Assembly: GCF_003315245.1 (NCBI RefSeq)
Contig: NZ_QNRT01000003.1
Span: forward strand, 1 to 64,000
Direction: 5' to 3'
Source of the DNA: Arenicella xantha
GTDB lineage: Bacteria > Pseudomonadota > Gammaproteobacteria > Arenicellales > Arenicellaceae
DNA length: 64,000 bases
Part shown: in pieces, positions 14,791 through 26,723 of the stretch
Position numbering within the stretch: the first letter of the stretch is position 1
Layout of the letters: every line of letters begins with the position of its first letter
Made by a program: the position numbers and the translations under genes
Notes under the pieces: generated by a model
The model's input: only the letters and a program-made list of their open reading frames with translations
Database searches by the model: none
What the model was told of the DNA's origin: nothing

Positions 14791-16647
14791 ATGGCTCAAC
14801 ATTTGGTTAGCTCGAAGCGTTTTCTTCCGTACTTTTGTACGCAGTTTTTAGGCGCCTTTAATGACAATATCTACCGCAATGCGTTTGCGATTCTGATTAC
14901 TTATTTCCTTGCCAAGGAAAACCAAGGGGTCATTATCAATATTGCGCTGGTAGCCTTTATTCTGCCGTATTTTTTGTTTGGCGCTATTGCTGGGCAACTC
15001 GCCGACAAATATGAGAAAGCTCGTTTGATCCGCTACATCAAATTAGCAGAAATCGTGATTATGCTAATGGGCAGTTTGGCGTTGTACTTTCATCACGTGC
15101 CTTTCATGCTATTTGTTTTGTTTGCATTAGGTTCTCAGTCGGCCTTTTTCGGCCCGATTAAATACAGTATTTTGCCGCAACATGTTAGCCCCGACGAAAT
15201 TCTAGACGCCAATGCTTATGTCGAATCTGGCACCTTTATAGCGATTTTACTCGGTACTATTTTGGGCGGCACGCTGGCTAGTGATCTGAGTTATCAATAC
15301 GCATTGATGGCGAGCATTGTAGGGTTTGCTGTGCTCGGCTACTTGGCGAGCGCATATATTCCGGCTGCGCCGGCGGCATCGCCGACACTGAATATGTCGT
15401 TCAATATCTGGACTAGTAGCCTCGAAATTATTCGCATGACACGCCGCAATAAGCCGGTGTTTATGTCGATTTTGGCAAATTCCTGGTTTTGGTTTTTTGG
15501 CTCAATTGTACTGACCCAGTTTCCGGTATTCGCCAAAGAAGTATTGTCCGGAGATGCCGGCGTCGCTACCTTATTATTAGCTACATTTTCTGTTGGGATT
15601 GGTCTCGGATCGTTTGCCTGTGCGGTATTTTCGCGAGGGCGAGTTGAAATGGGCTTGGTGCCGTTTGGTGCCTTGGGAATTAGTTTTTTCACTTGGCAGT
15701 TGAGTAGAACCGACATTGTCGCGGGCGACTCGCTTAGAACCTTGACGGAGGTTATTCAGTTGCCGGGCGCATGGTGGGTCATTACCAATCTAACGATGAT
15801 CGCGTTTAGCGCGGGCCTGTTTATCGTGCCGTTATATGCCTTCATGCAAACTCGCAGCGCGGAGCAACAGCGTTCACGAACCATTGCCGTTAACAATATC
15901 TTTAATTCAATTTTTATGGTGGTGGCCGGTGCGCTAGGTGCGGTGTTACTCGCCTTAGATTTTTCGGTATTGGATATTTTTAAAATTGCAGCGATTCTGA
16001 ATTTGATTGTCGCTGGTTATATTTTCTATCAGATTCCGGAATATTTTCTGCGGCTTTTGAGTTGGTTGTTGATGCACATGGTGTATCGCATTGACACCAA
16101 AGATCTAGATAAAATACCCAAAGAGGGTCCTGCGTTGTTGGTCTGCAATCACGTAAGTTTTTTTGATCCAGCTATTTTGCTTGGCGAATTGCCTCGGCCA
16201 GCGCGATTTGTGATGTGGTACAGTTTTTATGAGGTCCCGTTATTTACCTATTTGTTTAAAGGCTTGAAATCTATTCCAATTGGGAATCGGCGGGAACGAC
16301 CTGAGTTGGTGGACGAGGCGTTTGATCGTATCGCGGAAGAGTTAGAAGCGGGTAAGTTAGTGGTTATTTTTCCTGAAGGAAGCATCACTCGTGACGGCGA
16401 GATGAGTAAATTTCAACCGGGCATCGACCAGATTGTAAAGCGGACGCCGGTGCCGGTCGTGCCATTGGCCTTACGCGGTATGTGGGGAACATGGTCATCA
16501 CGCAAGCGCGGTCGTGCATTAAAAGGTTGGCCTACCGCGTTTATGCGTAAATTAACCGTGGTGGCTGGCGACCCAGTTCCAGCGAAGCAGGCGACGCGCT
16601 TAGTATTGCAAGAAAAAGTTCTGGAGTTACGCGGAGAACATAAGTGA
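14791..16647 (+). CDS. MFS transporter-PlsC acyltransferase fusion
   Basis: Protein of 618 residues. About residues 1-420 form an LplT-like major facilitator with roughly 12 helices. Residues about 430-618 are a PlsC-type acyltransferase with NHVSFFDP (HX4D, His near 453) and FPEGSITRDG. In larger relatives (Aas/LplT fusions) an acyl-ACP synthetase domain follows; it is absent here. Likely role: bring lysophospholipid across the inner membrane and re-acylate it. The 3' end overlaps the tag gene by four bases. Confidence 0.85.
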   Translation: MAQHLVSSKRFLPYFCTQFLGAFNDNIYRNAFAILITYFLAKENQGVIINIALVAFILPYFLFGAIAGQLADKYEKARLIRYIKLAEIVIMLMGSLALYFHHVPFMLFVLFALGSQSAFFGPIKYSILPQHVSPDEILDANAYVESGTFIAILLGTILGGTLASDLSYQYALMASIVGFAVLGYLASAYIPAAPAASPTLNMSFNIWTSSLEIIRMTRRNKPVFMSILANSWFWFFGSIVLTQFPVFAKEVLSGDAGVATLLLATFSVGIGLGSFACAVFSRGRVEMGLVPFGALGISFFTWQLSRTDIVAGDSLRTLTEVIQLPGAWWVITNLTMIAFSAGLFIVPLYAFMQTRSAEQQRSRTIAVNNIFNSIFMVVAGALGAVLLALDFSVLDIFKIAAILNLIVAGYIFYQIPEYFLRLLSWLLMHMVYRIDTKDLDKIPKEGPALLVCNHVSFFDPAILLGELPRPARFVMWYSFYEVPLFTYLFKGLKSIPIGNRRERPELVDEAFDRIAEELEAGKLVVIFPEGSITRDGEMSKFQPGIDQIVKRTPVPVVPLALRGMWGTWSSRKRGRALKGWPTAFMRKLTVVAGDPVPAKQATRLVLQEKVLELRGEHK

Positions 16648-17249
16648 ACGATAGCTTAGTTAAGGATGGTCTGTCGCGCTGTAGTTGGTGCGAGAGTAGT
16701 GAGTTGTATCGCCAGTATCATGATCAAGAATGGGGCGTGGCCGTGTTTGATGATCGTGAATTGTTTGAAATGCTAAATCTTGAAGGTGCGCAAGCCGGTT
16801 TAAGCTGGATTACTGTATTGAAAAAGCGTGAGAATTATCGTGATGCATTCGACCAGTTCGATCCGGTCAAAATAGCTCAGTACGATGAGGCTAAGCGTGG
16901 TGAGTTGTTAGCTAATGCCGGGATTATTAGAAATAAGCTTAAGGTGAATGCCTTCATTGTAAATGCCCAACTCTATTTAGAGATGCAGTCGTTGGCTGAG
17001 AAAAATGCCGGCCCGACATTTTCGGAGTTTCTGTGGTCGTTTGTTGACGGCAAGCCCATTGTGAATACGCCAAGTTCTTTGTCTGAGGTGCCAGCCACTA
17101 CCGCACAGTCGGATGCAATGAGCAAAGCGTTGAAAAAACGTGGATTTAAGTTCGTTGGTTCAACTATTTGTTATGCGTTTATGCAAGCCTGTGGCATGGT
17201 TGTTGATCACACCCAAGATTGTTTTCGGTTTAACAAAGAAGCTAAGTAA
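16644..17249 (+). CDS. tag: DNA-3-methyladenine glycosylase I
   Basis: Protein of 201 residues, the usual family length. RCSWCESSELYRQYHDQEWG (residues 12-31) and the EGAQAGLSW and GIIRNKLKV stretches are typical, and the zinc ligands appear present (Cys and His near the N-terminus, DHTQDC near the C-terminus). Removes 3-methyladenine from alkylated DNA. GTG start overlapping the upstream stop (GTGA), with GCGGAG upstream. Confidence 0.93.
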   Translation: MNDSLVKDGLSRCSWCESSELYRQYHDQEWGVAVFDDRELFEMLNLEGAQAGLSWITVLKKRENYRDAFDQFDPVKIAQYDEAKRGELLANAGIIRNKLKVNAFIVNAQLYLEMQSLAEKNAGPTFSEFLWSFVDGKPIVNTPSSLSEVPATTAQSDAMSKALKKRGFKFVGSTICYAFMQACGMVVDHTQDCFRFNKEAK

Positions 17250-17288
17250 CCCCATTAGCGGCTGTTTGACTGAGCTAACATGAGATAG

Positions 17289-18161
17289 TTAGGTTAATGC
17301 TAAAGCCCACGCTAATACCACGATAACTAGGCTAAGTGTCGCAAAAACTCCTTGGGCGGGTACGGTGCTCTCCATACGTCGCAGTACTGTCATCCAGACT
17401 AGCGCGGTCATGCAGCCACTAAAATAGCCTGTGAGGTGTGCCATTACGTCGGTTCGTTCACCGGTGGTGCCCAAAAATCCAAGTAAAGCCAGTGTTGCGA
17501 TCAGCGGTGCCCAGCGCCTTAACCCACGTTGGGCATAGGCGTAACGGTCATTCAGGGCAAACACACCGAGGATGCCCAGCGCAGCGAATACCATGGTTGA
17601 AGCGCCAATCGATAAGTGTAATGTTTGGTACAAATAGGCGTTGAGGGCGTTGCCTAGTGCGCCAGCAATTAGGATGCTGAACCACGCGGCGCCACTACCG
17701 ATGTATTGCGATACCAAAATGCCAAATAGCGCGCCAAAGCCGATATTGCCAATAAGATGCGCGGCATCGGCGTGTAACGTTAATGCGGTGATAGTGCGCC
17801 ACCATTCACCATCGAAAATTTTCTCGGAGTGCGCGACGCCTTGGTTTTGCCAGTTTTGTCCGAATAATTTAAGGCTGCTAAAAGCGCCAACTATTAGTAA
17901 TGCCAAGCCATAAAGATAGGCACCTAAAAAGCCTTTTGAGATTGGATGAAGTGGTTTCGCCAGAACTTCTTCTTCCGCGTTCTCACTTAAATATAAGCGC
18001 AACTGCTGGTAGGCTTGCTCGGCGCGCTCATGATCTATCAGTAGATAGTAGCGAGATCCAGAGTGTACTAAGTGGCTGTCAAATCCTGTTGCTTGCAGTA
18101 CTAAGTTAAACTCCTGACATTTAGCAGAATCGATTGAATGAAAAAGGGCGGCGTAACTCAT
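17289..18161 (-). CDS. Rhomboid-family intramembrane serine protease
   Basis: Protein of 290 residues: an N-terminal cytoplasmic domain (1-75), then about six transmembrane helices. Catalytic Ser188 lies in GASTMVFA and His242 in VMAHLTGYFSG, matching the rhomboid Ser-His dyad; HLIGNIGFG (residues 135-143) is the conserved His/Asn segment. The soluble N-terminal domain is reminiscent of GlpG. Substrate unknown. Convergent with tag. Confidence 0.87.
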   Translation of the reverse strand: MSYAALFHSIDSAKCQEFNLVLQATGFDSHLVHSGSRYYLLIDHERAEQAYQQLRLYLSENAEEEVLAKPLHPISKGFLGAYLYGLALLIVGAFSSLKLFGQNWQNQGVAHSEKIFDGEWWRTITALTLHADAAHLIGNIGFGALFGILVSQYIGSGAAWFSILIAGALGNALNAYLYQTLHLSIGASTMVFAALGILGVFALNDRYAYAQRGLRRWAPLIATLALLGFLGTTGERTDVMAHLTGYFSGCMTALVWMTVLRRMESTVPAQGVFATLSLVIVVLAWALALT

Positions 18162-18349
18162 TTAGGTTTGATGCGACCGACTTATTCAAATTCAAGTGAG
18201 AATGCCATTTGCATTGTTGTCATAGTGGCGTGCTAGGTTCGGTTTAGCGGATCATAGCTTGCCGTTTCATAGGTGCCCCTGTGGGTTTTTGCTGCTGTTA
18301 TTGGTTCAATAGACGTGACGTGAATGGTTAAACATAATAGGTGTTTTGT

Positions 18350-19333
18350 ATGTCAAGAAAATGGAGCATGGTTTTGATGTTATCGATGTTGTTGTCTTCG
18401 CCAACGATGGCTGATCCGCTGGTTATTGCGCATCGTGGGGCGTCTGGGTATTTGCCAGAACATACGTTAGAAGCGATTACCTTGGCGTTTGCACAAGGCG
18501 CTGACTATATCGAGCAAGATGTTGTTCTTAGTCGCGATGGTGTGCCGGTGGTGCTGCATGATATTCACTTAGATACAGTTACCGACGTGGCGGAAAAATT
18601 TCCCAAGAAAAAGCGCGCTGACGGTCGCTTTTACGCGATTGATTTGACCTTAGCCGAACTTAAATCGCTGACGGTGAATGAACGACGGGAGCTCAACGGA
18701 GATCAGGTTTTCCCCGGCCGTTACCAAGGCTCTGCTGGTTTTACTATTGCCACCTTTGAGGAGCAAATCGAGTTAATTGGTGAGCTCAATCGCCAATTTT
18801 CAAAAAACGTCGGCCTGTATCCAGAAATAAAATCACCGGCTTGGCATCGTGCGCAAGGAGCGGATATTTCTGTGGTGGTGCTAGAGGTGCTTCGTCGTCA
18901 TGGTCTCGACAGCGCCGATGCGCGCATCTATTTACAGTGTTTTGATTTTGCTGAAACTCAGCGAGTCCGTGTGGAGCTTGGCGCTAAGCTTAAGTTAATA
19001 CAGCTCATCGGCGAAAACGATTGGAGCGAATCCGACTCTGATTATGATTATTTGAAAACACCAAGCGGCTTGTCTGAAGTCGCTAAGGTTGCGCAGGGGG
19101 TTGGGGTTTGGATTCCGCAGTTAGCGAGCCCCTCAACGTTTAAACCCACCGCGTTGGCGAAACATGCTCAGATGGCAGGGCTCGATGTGCACGCTTATAC
19201 GTTTCGCAAAGATGCATTGCCACCTAGTGTAACCTCACCGATGTTGCTCGACCTGCTGTTCAAACAACTTGGCATCAATGGCATTTTTACGGACTTCCCA
19301 GATCTGGTGGTTGAGTATCTGGCTGGTGGTTAA
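18350..19333 (+). CDS. glpQ: Periplasmic glycerophosphodiester phosphodiesterase
   Basis: Protein of 327 residues with a signal peptide cleaved near MAD (about residue 22). [24 protein letters not shown] and VVLHDIHLD are the GDPD catalytic motifs with the two His and the Glu/Asp metal ligands; LYPEIKSP is the further acidic ligand. Cleaves glycerophosphodiesters to glycerol-3-phosphate and alcohol. ATG at 18350 is chosen because ATAGGTG lies eight bases upstream; GTG at 18341 adds three residues. GlpD is also encoded in this window (41-43 kb), though not adjacent. Confidence 0.88.
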   Translation: MSRKWSMVLMLSMLLSSPTMADPLVIAHRGASGYLPEHTLEAITLAFAQGADYIEQDVVLSRDGVPVVLHDIHLDTVTDVAEKFPKKKRADGRFYAIDLTLAELKSLTVNERRELNGDQVFPGRYQGSAGFTIATFEEQIELIGELNRQFSKNVGLYPEIKSPAWHRAQGADISVVVLEVLRRHGLDSADARIYLQCFDFAETQRVRVELGAKLKLIQLIGENDWSESDSDYDYLKTPSGLSEVAKVAQGVGVWIPQLASPSTFKPTALAKHAQMAGLDVHAYTFRKDALPPSVTSPMLLDLLFKQLGINGIFTDFPDLVVEYLAGG

Positions 19334-19351
19334 GTTTGCCTGGTGGCAGAT

Positions 19352-20245
19352 TCAAGCGCTGCGCAAAGATTTATTCGCGGATACATTGTCAGTGGTGGCA
19401 ACGACCTTCGTTGTTTGCTCTGAGCGTTTTGGGCCAATACGTGATTGCTTGATTGAGCCGATACCGGCGACATCAATTGCGATCGATTTGGTGGCGGCAA
19501 AGTCTATTGCTTCGGTCTGAATCAGCTCACCGCCAATGCGGCACGCGGTTGCGTAGTCCACGTATGCTAAGCGATTTGCGTTGGCGAATTTGTTAGGGTC
19601 TCGATCGTATAAGCCATTCACATCTTTGAGCAGTCGTACGCTTTCCAACCCTAGTGCATGGGCAATGCACACAGCGCTAATATCGCTGCCGCCGCGCCCC
19701 AGCAGCACACATTCGCCGTGTTGGTCAACGGCCGAGAAACCTGGCACCACAATCACCGGCGTCTGTGCTAGCGCCGAATTGATCTTAACTGCATTTATAC
19801 TGGTGGGAGTTGCTTTGGTGCGCTCGCCATGCGCAACAAACTCAAGGTCAGCAGGTGTTTGGCAAGACGCTTTTAAGTCGTGTTGGGTCAGAAAGTTAAC
19901 CAAAGCCGCTGCGGATTGAAATTCGCCGCTAGCGATTAATGTTGCAAACTCAACAGAATCGGTACTGAGTTGTTTTGCGGTTGCTTGTGTAATTAACTGT
20001 TCGGTCATTCCGAAAAATGCTGAAACGACGGCGATGACGTTAATGTTTTGCGAGCGATACCGATGGATTTCTGAATGGATTCGCTCGAAATCGGCTTGGC
20101 TGTGAAGAACTGAGCCACCAAATTTCAATACGATGGTTTCTGTGTTTGCGGCGCCTTTTGGTAGGCTCAAGGCTGTTGTTCCGCTCAGGGCTTCTGTTTC
20201 GCTCAGGGCTGCTTGTTCGCTCAGGGCTGTTGTCTCGGTGCTCAT
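19352..20245 (-). CDS. Amino-acid kinase, aspartokinase-like, no ACT domains
   Basis: Protein of 297 residues. VLKFGGSVL (about residue 40), the VIAVVSAF stretch, LLGRGGSDISAV and DVNGLYDRDP are aspartokinase motifs. It stops after the catalytic domain, lacking the regulatory ACT domains of normal 400-460 residue enzymes. The first 30 residues are a low-complexity insert made by four 18-bp tandem repeats. Could be a dedicated or feedback-free aspartokinase, or a kinase for a related substrate. No biosynthetic genes lie beside it. Confidence 0.75.
   Translation of the reverse strand: MSTETTALSEQAALSETEALSGTTALSLPKGAANTETIVLKFGGSVLHSQADFERIHSEIHRYRSQNINVIAVVSAFFGMTEQLITQATAKQLSTDSVEFATLIASGEFQSAAALVNFLTQHDLKASCQTPADLEFVAHGERTKATPTSINAVKINSALAQTPVIVVPGFSAVDQHGECVLLGRGGSDISAVCIAHALGLESVRLLKDVNGLYDRDPNKFANANRLAYVDYATACRIGGELIQTEAIDFAATKSIAIDVAGIGSIKQSRIGPKRSEQTTKVVATTDNVSANKSLRSA
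20165..20236 (-). repeat. Four tandem 18-bp repeats in the kinase N-terminus
   Basis: Four in-frame units on the plus strand begin GCTCARGGCT. They encode six-residue repeats around ALSE/ALSG/ALSL. The unit continues into LPKG and resembles dispersed CTCAGGGC-type intergenic repeats that can invade reading frames. Confidence 0.75.
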
Positions 20246-20666
20246 GGGGTACTCGTAACTAGCTGGTCAATGGTTGTGTGTTTCGACACTGTTATTCACA
20301 ATAAAGGAGTAGCGTCGAAGGACATGTGGCCAATCAGGGGAAACATCAACCAAGCACCAACCGAGAAGGATTCTCGTTCGGGCTCGCTTTAGCTGAATTT
20401 ATTTCCGCGCCCGCAATCGGAGTCAAATCGGCGCCATGGGGGGACTATATCAAATTATTGAATTTGAATCAGTAAATCTAAAATGACACTCGAATCAACT
20501 GTCGTTTGACCTTCTGTTGTTCGAGTGGTTGGTCTTATTGGTCATTTAATGTGGCACTGTTAAGTGCGAGTTTTCTGTTTGTGAAAATAGTGATAAAGAA
20601 TAATAAATTTATGATAAACATAAAATATGTTTTGTAAAAGATTGTTTTTTGAAGTAAGCTGACCCT
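20246..20666. promoter_or_regulatory. Divergent intergenic region, kinase/HTH gene
   Basis: 421 bp with no gene. The right 100 bp is very A+T rich and carries a perfect inverted repeat listed separately. The left part has several CGAATC/GATTCTCG-like palindromic scraps but no clear regulatory motif. Promoters for both flanking genes should lie here. Confidence 0.5.
20616..20632. promoter_or_regulatory. Perfect inverted repeat, likely HTH operator
   Basis: AAACATA-AAA-TATGTTT, ending 34 bases before the HTH gene's ATG in an A+T-rich promoter region. Position and symmetry fit an autoregulatory operator for the small HTH protein. Confidence 0.4.
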
Positions 20667-20903
20667 ATGGATATCCGAATTAATCTTGACGTGGAAATGG
20701 CAAAGAACAAGATGTCTCTAAAAGAGTTGTCTCATCGAATTGGCATTTCCATGACTAATTTGTCGCTACTCAAAACTGGCAAAGTTAAGGCCATACGTTT
20801 TTCGACGTTGGCGGCTATTTGCCGAGAGCTGGGTTGTCAGCCCGGTGACATTCTTGAGTATGTTGGAAGTGCGGCCACCGACGGCGAAGCTGTTTCGTCA
20901 TGA
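20667..20903 (+). CDS. Small XRE/HTH_26 (YozG-type) regulator
   Basis: Protein of 78 residues, nearly all one Cro/C1-type helix-turn-helix: MSLKELSHRIGISMTNLSLLKTGKV (residues 16-40) and FSTLAAICRELGCQPGDILEY. YozG-type regulators typically pair with a small integral membrane protein, as here, the next gene starting 37 bases on. Likely represses its own promoter. Confidence 0.85.
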   Translation: MDIRINLDVEMAKNKMSLKELSHRIGISMTNLSLLKTGKVKAIRFSTLAAICRELGCQPGDILEYVGSAATDGEAVSS

Positions 20904-20939
20904 CAGTCTATTTTGGAACAACAATATTGGAGAGCGGTG

Positions 20940-21554
20940 ATGCAAAATAATGATTACATCTTACCTGGAGTCGCTGCGATTGCGTTAGCGATACTGTATC
21001 CGTTGTATTGGATAGGCGAGTTAACTGGAAGTGCGCTGAGTATCTCGGCTGCGGCATGGGAAAATATGCTAATGCTGACGTTTTCAGATGTGCTGTTTTT
21101 AGCGATCGGACTGTTGGTGATTTATGTATATCTAAGCGTTAAAACTATTCTGAATGACCAGTTGAATTTTAAACGCATCGATTTATTGTTGTTGATCATG
21201 GTCGGCGTAAACGCCATCTTTATTGGTACTTTGAGCCTCGATTTGGCCGCGGCCATCCTGCCGGATGCGATTGTGATGCAGAATAAAGACCTGTTGTTAG
21301 CCGTCGGCTTCTCGCTCACGGTTGGCGTGATTCTAGTGTGCGGATTGTTGGACGTTGTTATTGGTTTGGTATTACTCGCGAACGCCAGCAAGTTACCTAC
21401 TTTGGTGAAAATATTTGCGGTTATGACGTTGATCCAAGGTGTCTTTGAAGTCACCGTGGTTTTTTCTCCAGCCTCGATCGTGATCTTCCCGGTTTCTCTT
21501 ATCGTGTTGGCGGCTTTTTTCTTAACCAAGCCGGAATCGATTGAGGTGGTTTAG
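20940..21554 (+). CDS. Membrane protein paired with HTH regulator
   Basis: Protein of 204 residues with about five to six transmembrane segments (near residues 8-28, 45-72, 84-110, 125-152 and 160-198) and very short loops. ATG at 20940 is chosen, eight bases after GGAG; TTG at 20913 adds nine residues. The HTH/membrane arrangement resembles DUF2975-YozG pairs, but the length and sequence do not prove that family. Confidence 0.75.
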   Translation: MQNNDYILPGVAAIALAILYPLYWIGELTGSALSISAAAWENMLMLTFSDVLFLAIGLLVIYVYLSVKTILNDQLNFKRIDLLLLIMVGVNAIFIGTLSLDLAAAILPDAIVMQNKDLLLAVGFSLTVGVILVCGLLDVVIGLVLLANASKLPTLVKIFAVMTLIQGVFEVTVVFSPASIVIFPVSLIVLAAFFLTKPESIEVV

Positions 21555-21956
21555 CCTCATGTCTGCTAAACAACAGGGCTTAGTTATCGGCTCAAATTGA
21601 TTCGTTAACCGAATTGGTGCGGCTATTGTGAGTTTTGTCGACGCTCCAGTTGCTTGATTGTTAGTGAACAAAAAAGCGAAAACGCTGTACATACGTCAAA
21701 TTTACTGTATGGTGCAGACTAGCTTAAAGATTCAGCCAGTTTAGATCCTTCGTATTTCGGTTATCTCCTCGTAGTTGTTACATCCCGCTTAGCCTATCCG
21801 TTGTTACTATTTTAGTGCCCTCGTATAGTAGAAATAGTTGCTTGTTACCCTCCAGAAGTTTTTACCTTTTCAAAGTTTATAAATCCCCGCTTCAATTTTT
21901 CTGCATCATCGCCTCATTGAGGCATTATAAATTTTATATATTTAAAGGTAATACAC
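21555..21956 (+). promoter_or_regulatory. Long leader region upstream of cold-shock gene
   Basis: 402 bp with no gene. A transcript starting near 21700-21730 would give a leader of over 200 bases, the usual layout for cspA-type genes, whose leader folds differently at low temperature. GCGAAAACGC (21675-21684) is a small hairpin; I see no certain promoter. The ribosome site before the ATG is AAGGTAAT. Confidence 0.4.
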
Positions 21957-22166
21957 ATGTCTAATACAACAACTGGAACTGTAAAGTGGTTTAACGAAAC
22001 TAAAGGCTTTGGCTTCATCGAGCAAGAATCTGGCCCTGATGTTTTCGCACACTACAGTGCTATTTTGGACTCTGGTTTCAAAACATTGCAAGAAGGCCAA
22101 AAAGTTGAGTTCAACTTAACTCAAGGCGCAAAAGGCCCACAAGCTGAAGCGATTGTTTGCGTCTAG
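21957..22166 (+). CDS. Cold-shock (CspA-family) protein
   Basis: Protein of 69 residues, a single cold-shock OB fold: [15 protein letters not shown] (RNP1) and DVFAHYSAI (RNP2), with usual family length. Binds single-stranded RNA or DNA and melts RNA structure. Monocistronic with its own leader and a downstream terminator. Confidence 0.95.
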   Translation: MSNTTTGTVKWFNETKGFGFIEQESGPDVFAHYSAILDSGFKTLQEGQKVEFNLTQGAKGPQAEAIVCV

Positions 22167-22271
22167 ATTTGGATGCTGCTGAACGTAGTTCAGCTTCAGA
22201 GTGCTGATTAATTTGGCACTCTGACAAAACATAGATCAAATCGGCCGATTGCTAAATCGCCGACTTGCTCA

Positions 22272-22315
22272 AAAAATCCAATCTCCGATTCATTCGGTGG
22301 TTGGATTTTTTTTTG
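22272..22315 (+). terminator. Intrinsic terminator downstream of the cold-shock gene
   Basis: AAATCCAATCTCCGA pairs with TCGGTGGTTGGATTT, followed by nine T. Two further small stems (GCTGAAC/GTTCAGC and CAGAGTGC/GCACTCTG) lie at 22180-22226, just after the stop codon. Confidence 0.8.
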
Positions 22316-22457
22316 CTTTATAGTGATGGCTAGTTTGTAGTTAGGTGCTAGCTGAGTTCAGCTAAAAAATCACCGGCGAACAGAGCTCAAGACTCTGTTC
22401 GCCGGCGCGCTCTTCTGGCTAGCCGGTAGATCCCTTGGGGCTAATTTATTGCCATTA

Positions 22458-25045
<2,588 letters not shown>

Positions 25046-25648
25046 CTACAGCCAGCCGTTTTCACGAGCGATTCGAAACGCTTCAATGCGATTGCCCGCA
25101 CCTAGTTTCTGAGTAGCTTGAGCCAAGTAGTTTCTGACGGTACCGGCAGATAGATGAAGCTGTTTGGCTATGCGTTTATTGGTGTGCCCAGCCTCGGCCA
25201 ATCGTAGAATTGCCCGTTCACGATCACTTAATGGGTCGCTTGTTGCCCACGCGGCTTCTGCGAGAGCCGGGTCAATGACGGTTTGCCCGGCAGCAATTCG
25301 TCGTACTGTTTGCGCGAGATCTTCGCTTGGTGCATCTTTTAAGACGTAGCCTGATACCCCCGCGGCGCGCGCGCGCTCTAAATACCCCGGTCGTGCGAAG
25401 GTGGTTACCACCAGAACTTTGGTGGCGAGGTTTAAGCGTTGAATTTCCTGCGCTAGTTCGATGCCTGATTTATTAGGCATTTCGATGTCAGTAACCAGCA
25501 CGTCGGGACGCAATTTTTTCACGTGTTCTAATGCTTCGCTGCCGTCGCAGGCTTGCGCTAAAACTTCAATGTCAGCTTCTAACGATAACAGTGTGGCGAG
25601 AGCACCGCGTAGCAGGGATTGATCCTCAGCGAGAATAGTCGTAATCAT
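25046..25648 (-). CDS. NarL/DesR-type response regulator
   Basis: Protein of 200 residues: receiver domain with acidic pocket (AED at 8-9) and phosphorylation site Asp54 (VTDIEMP), then a LuxR-type HTH (LSDRERAILRLAEAGHTNKRIAKQLHLS near residues 138-166). Last gene of the ABC/amidohydrolase/kinase operon, four bases after the kinase stop. Likely controls that operon. Confidence 0.92.
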   Translation of the reverse strand: MITTILAEDQSLLRGALATLLSLEADIEVLAQACDGSEALEHVKKLRPDVLVTDIEMPNKSGIELAQEIQRLNLATKVLVVTTFARPGYLERARAAGVSGYVLKDAPSEDLAQTVRRIAAGQTVIDPALAEAAWATSDPLSDRERAILRLAEAGHTNKRIAKQLHLSAGTVRNYLAQATQKLGAGNRIEAFRIARENGWL

Positions 25649-25652
25649 AATG

Positions 25653-26723
25653 TTAGTGAGTCAGTGGAATAGTTAATGAAATACGCACGCCGGCTAGCGT
25701 GTCGATTTGGGTGCGACCACCGAGATCGTCGATGCGTTGCCGTAATCCACTAAGTCCGGAACCTTCGGAGGTGATGGTGCCTTTGCCGTTATCATGGATG
25801 ATTAATTTAAATGTTTGTTGGTTTTGCTCGAATACTAACTGAGCTTTGTTCGCGCGTGCGTGACGTACAATATTGGTGGTCGCTTCGCGTACCGCTAGTC
25901 CTAAGGTTCGGTCGACGTGCGAATCAAGTTTTGGTAGTTCACCAACTACCTCTAAGTCGACTCCCGCGGAGGTCAGTATAGAGCGTGCGCGGTGCAACTC
26001 TTTAGCGACACTGGTTTGGTTCATGTTGGCGACGGCTTCTCGAACATTGGCGAGTGCTTCGCGTGACGTGTGCCGTATTTCCTCTATTTCTTGTTTGGCT
26101 CTAGCCGGGTCGCGTTCAATTAGTTTGCTCGCAACCTCGGATTTCAACGCGACCATGGTCAGGGTTTGGCCGAGCAGATCGTGTAAGTCTTGCGCAATGC
26201 GTTCACGTTCGGCCAAGGTAGCCATTTGGGTATCGTGGTCACGCGATCGCCGTAATTGTTCGACTTGCTCATCTTGGCTAGCACCGTAAATGCATCCGAC
26301 ACCGATCGCAAAGCCGGCGACCAGCGGAAATGAATAGACCCACCAAGGTTGGTTAGTGGCGACGGTGAAAATGATAAACGAGAAGCTAACCAGCGCCAGC
26401 CCAATCCAAGCTCTGCGCTCCGGTCGCGTATAGGCCGTGAGTACGCATGCGTAGATATGAAATACAGTGAAGCCGCCGTTAAACTGAGATAGCACAAAGC
26501 CGATCAAAACAAAGGCGACAGTGTGCGGAATATTGTCGCGCGATGGGTCCCTAAACGCTAAAAAATAAACCGGTAAGAAAACCATAAGACCAACAATGCT
26601 AGCAATGATATCGGTCTTACTCGGCGACTGGAAAAACCACGGCGTAATATAGAATACCAAGTAAATTAGGTAAAACTCGGGTCTGGAGCCAAGGGCTTTT
26701 ATATTGTTTGCCTGGAATTTCAT
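25653..26723 (-). CDS. DesK-type sensor histidine kinase
   Basis: Protein of 356 residues: about five transmembrane helices in the first 150 residues without a large sensor domain, then HisKA_3 with phospho-acceptor His181 (ERERIAQDLHDLLGQTL) and an HATPase domain with HDNGKG and GSGLSGLRQR. DesK-like kinases sense membrane state or membrane-active compounds through their helices. The start overlaps the amidohydrolase stop by four bases, so the two are coupled. Confidence 0.92.
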   Translation of the reverse strand: MKFQANNIKALGSRPEFYLIYLVFYITPWFFQSPSKTDIIASIVGLMVFLPVYFLAFRDPSRDNIPHTVAFVLIGFVLSQFNGGFTVFHIYACVLTAYTRPERRAWIGLALVSFSFIIFTVATNQPWWVYSFPLVAGFAIGVGCIYGASQDEQVEQLRRSRDHDTQMATLAERERIAQDLHDLLGQTLTMVALKSEVASKLIERDPARAKQEIEEIRHTSREALANVREAVANMNQTSVAKELHRARSILTSAGVDLEVVGELPKLDSHVDRTLGLAVREATTNIVRHARANKAQLVFEQNQQTFKLIIHDNGKGTITSEGSGLSGLRQRIDDLGGRTQIDTLAGVRISLTIPLTH

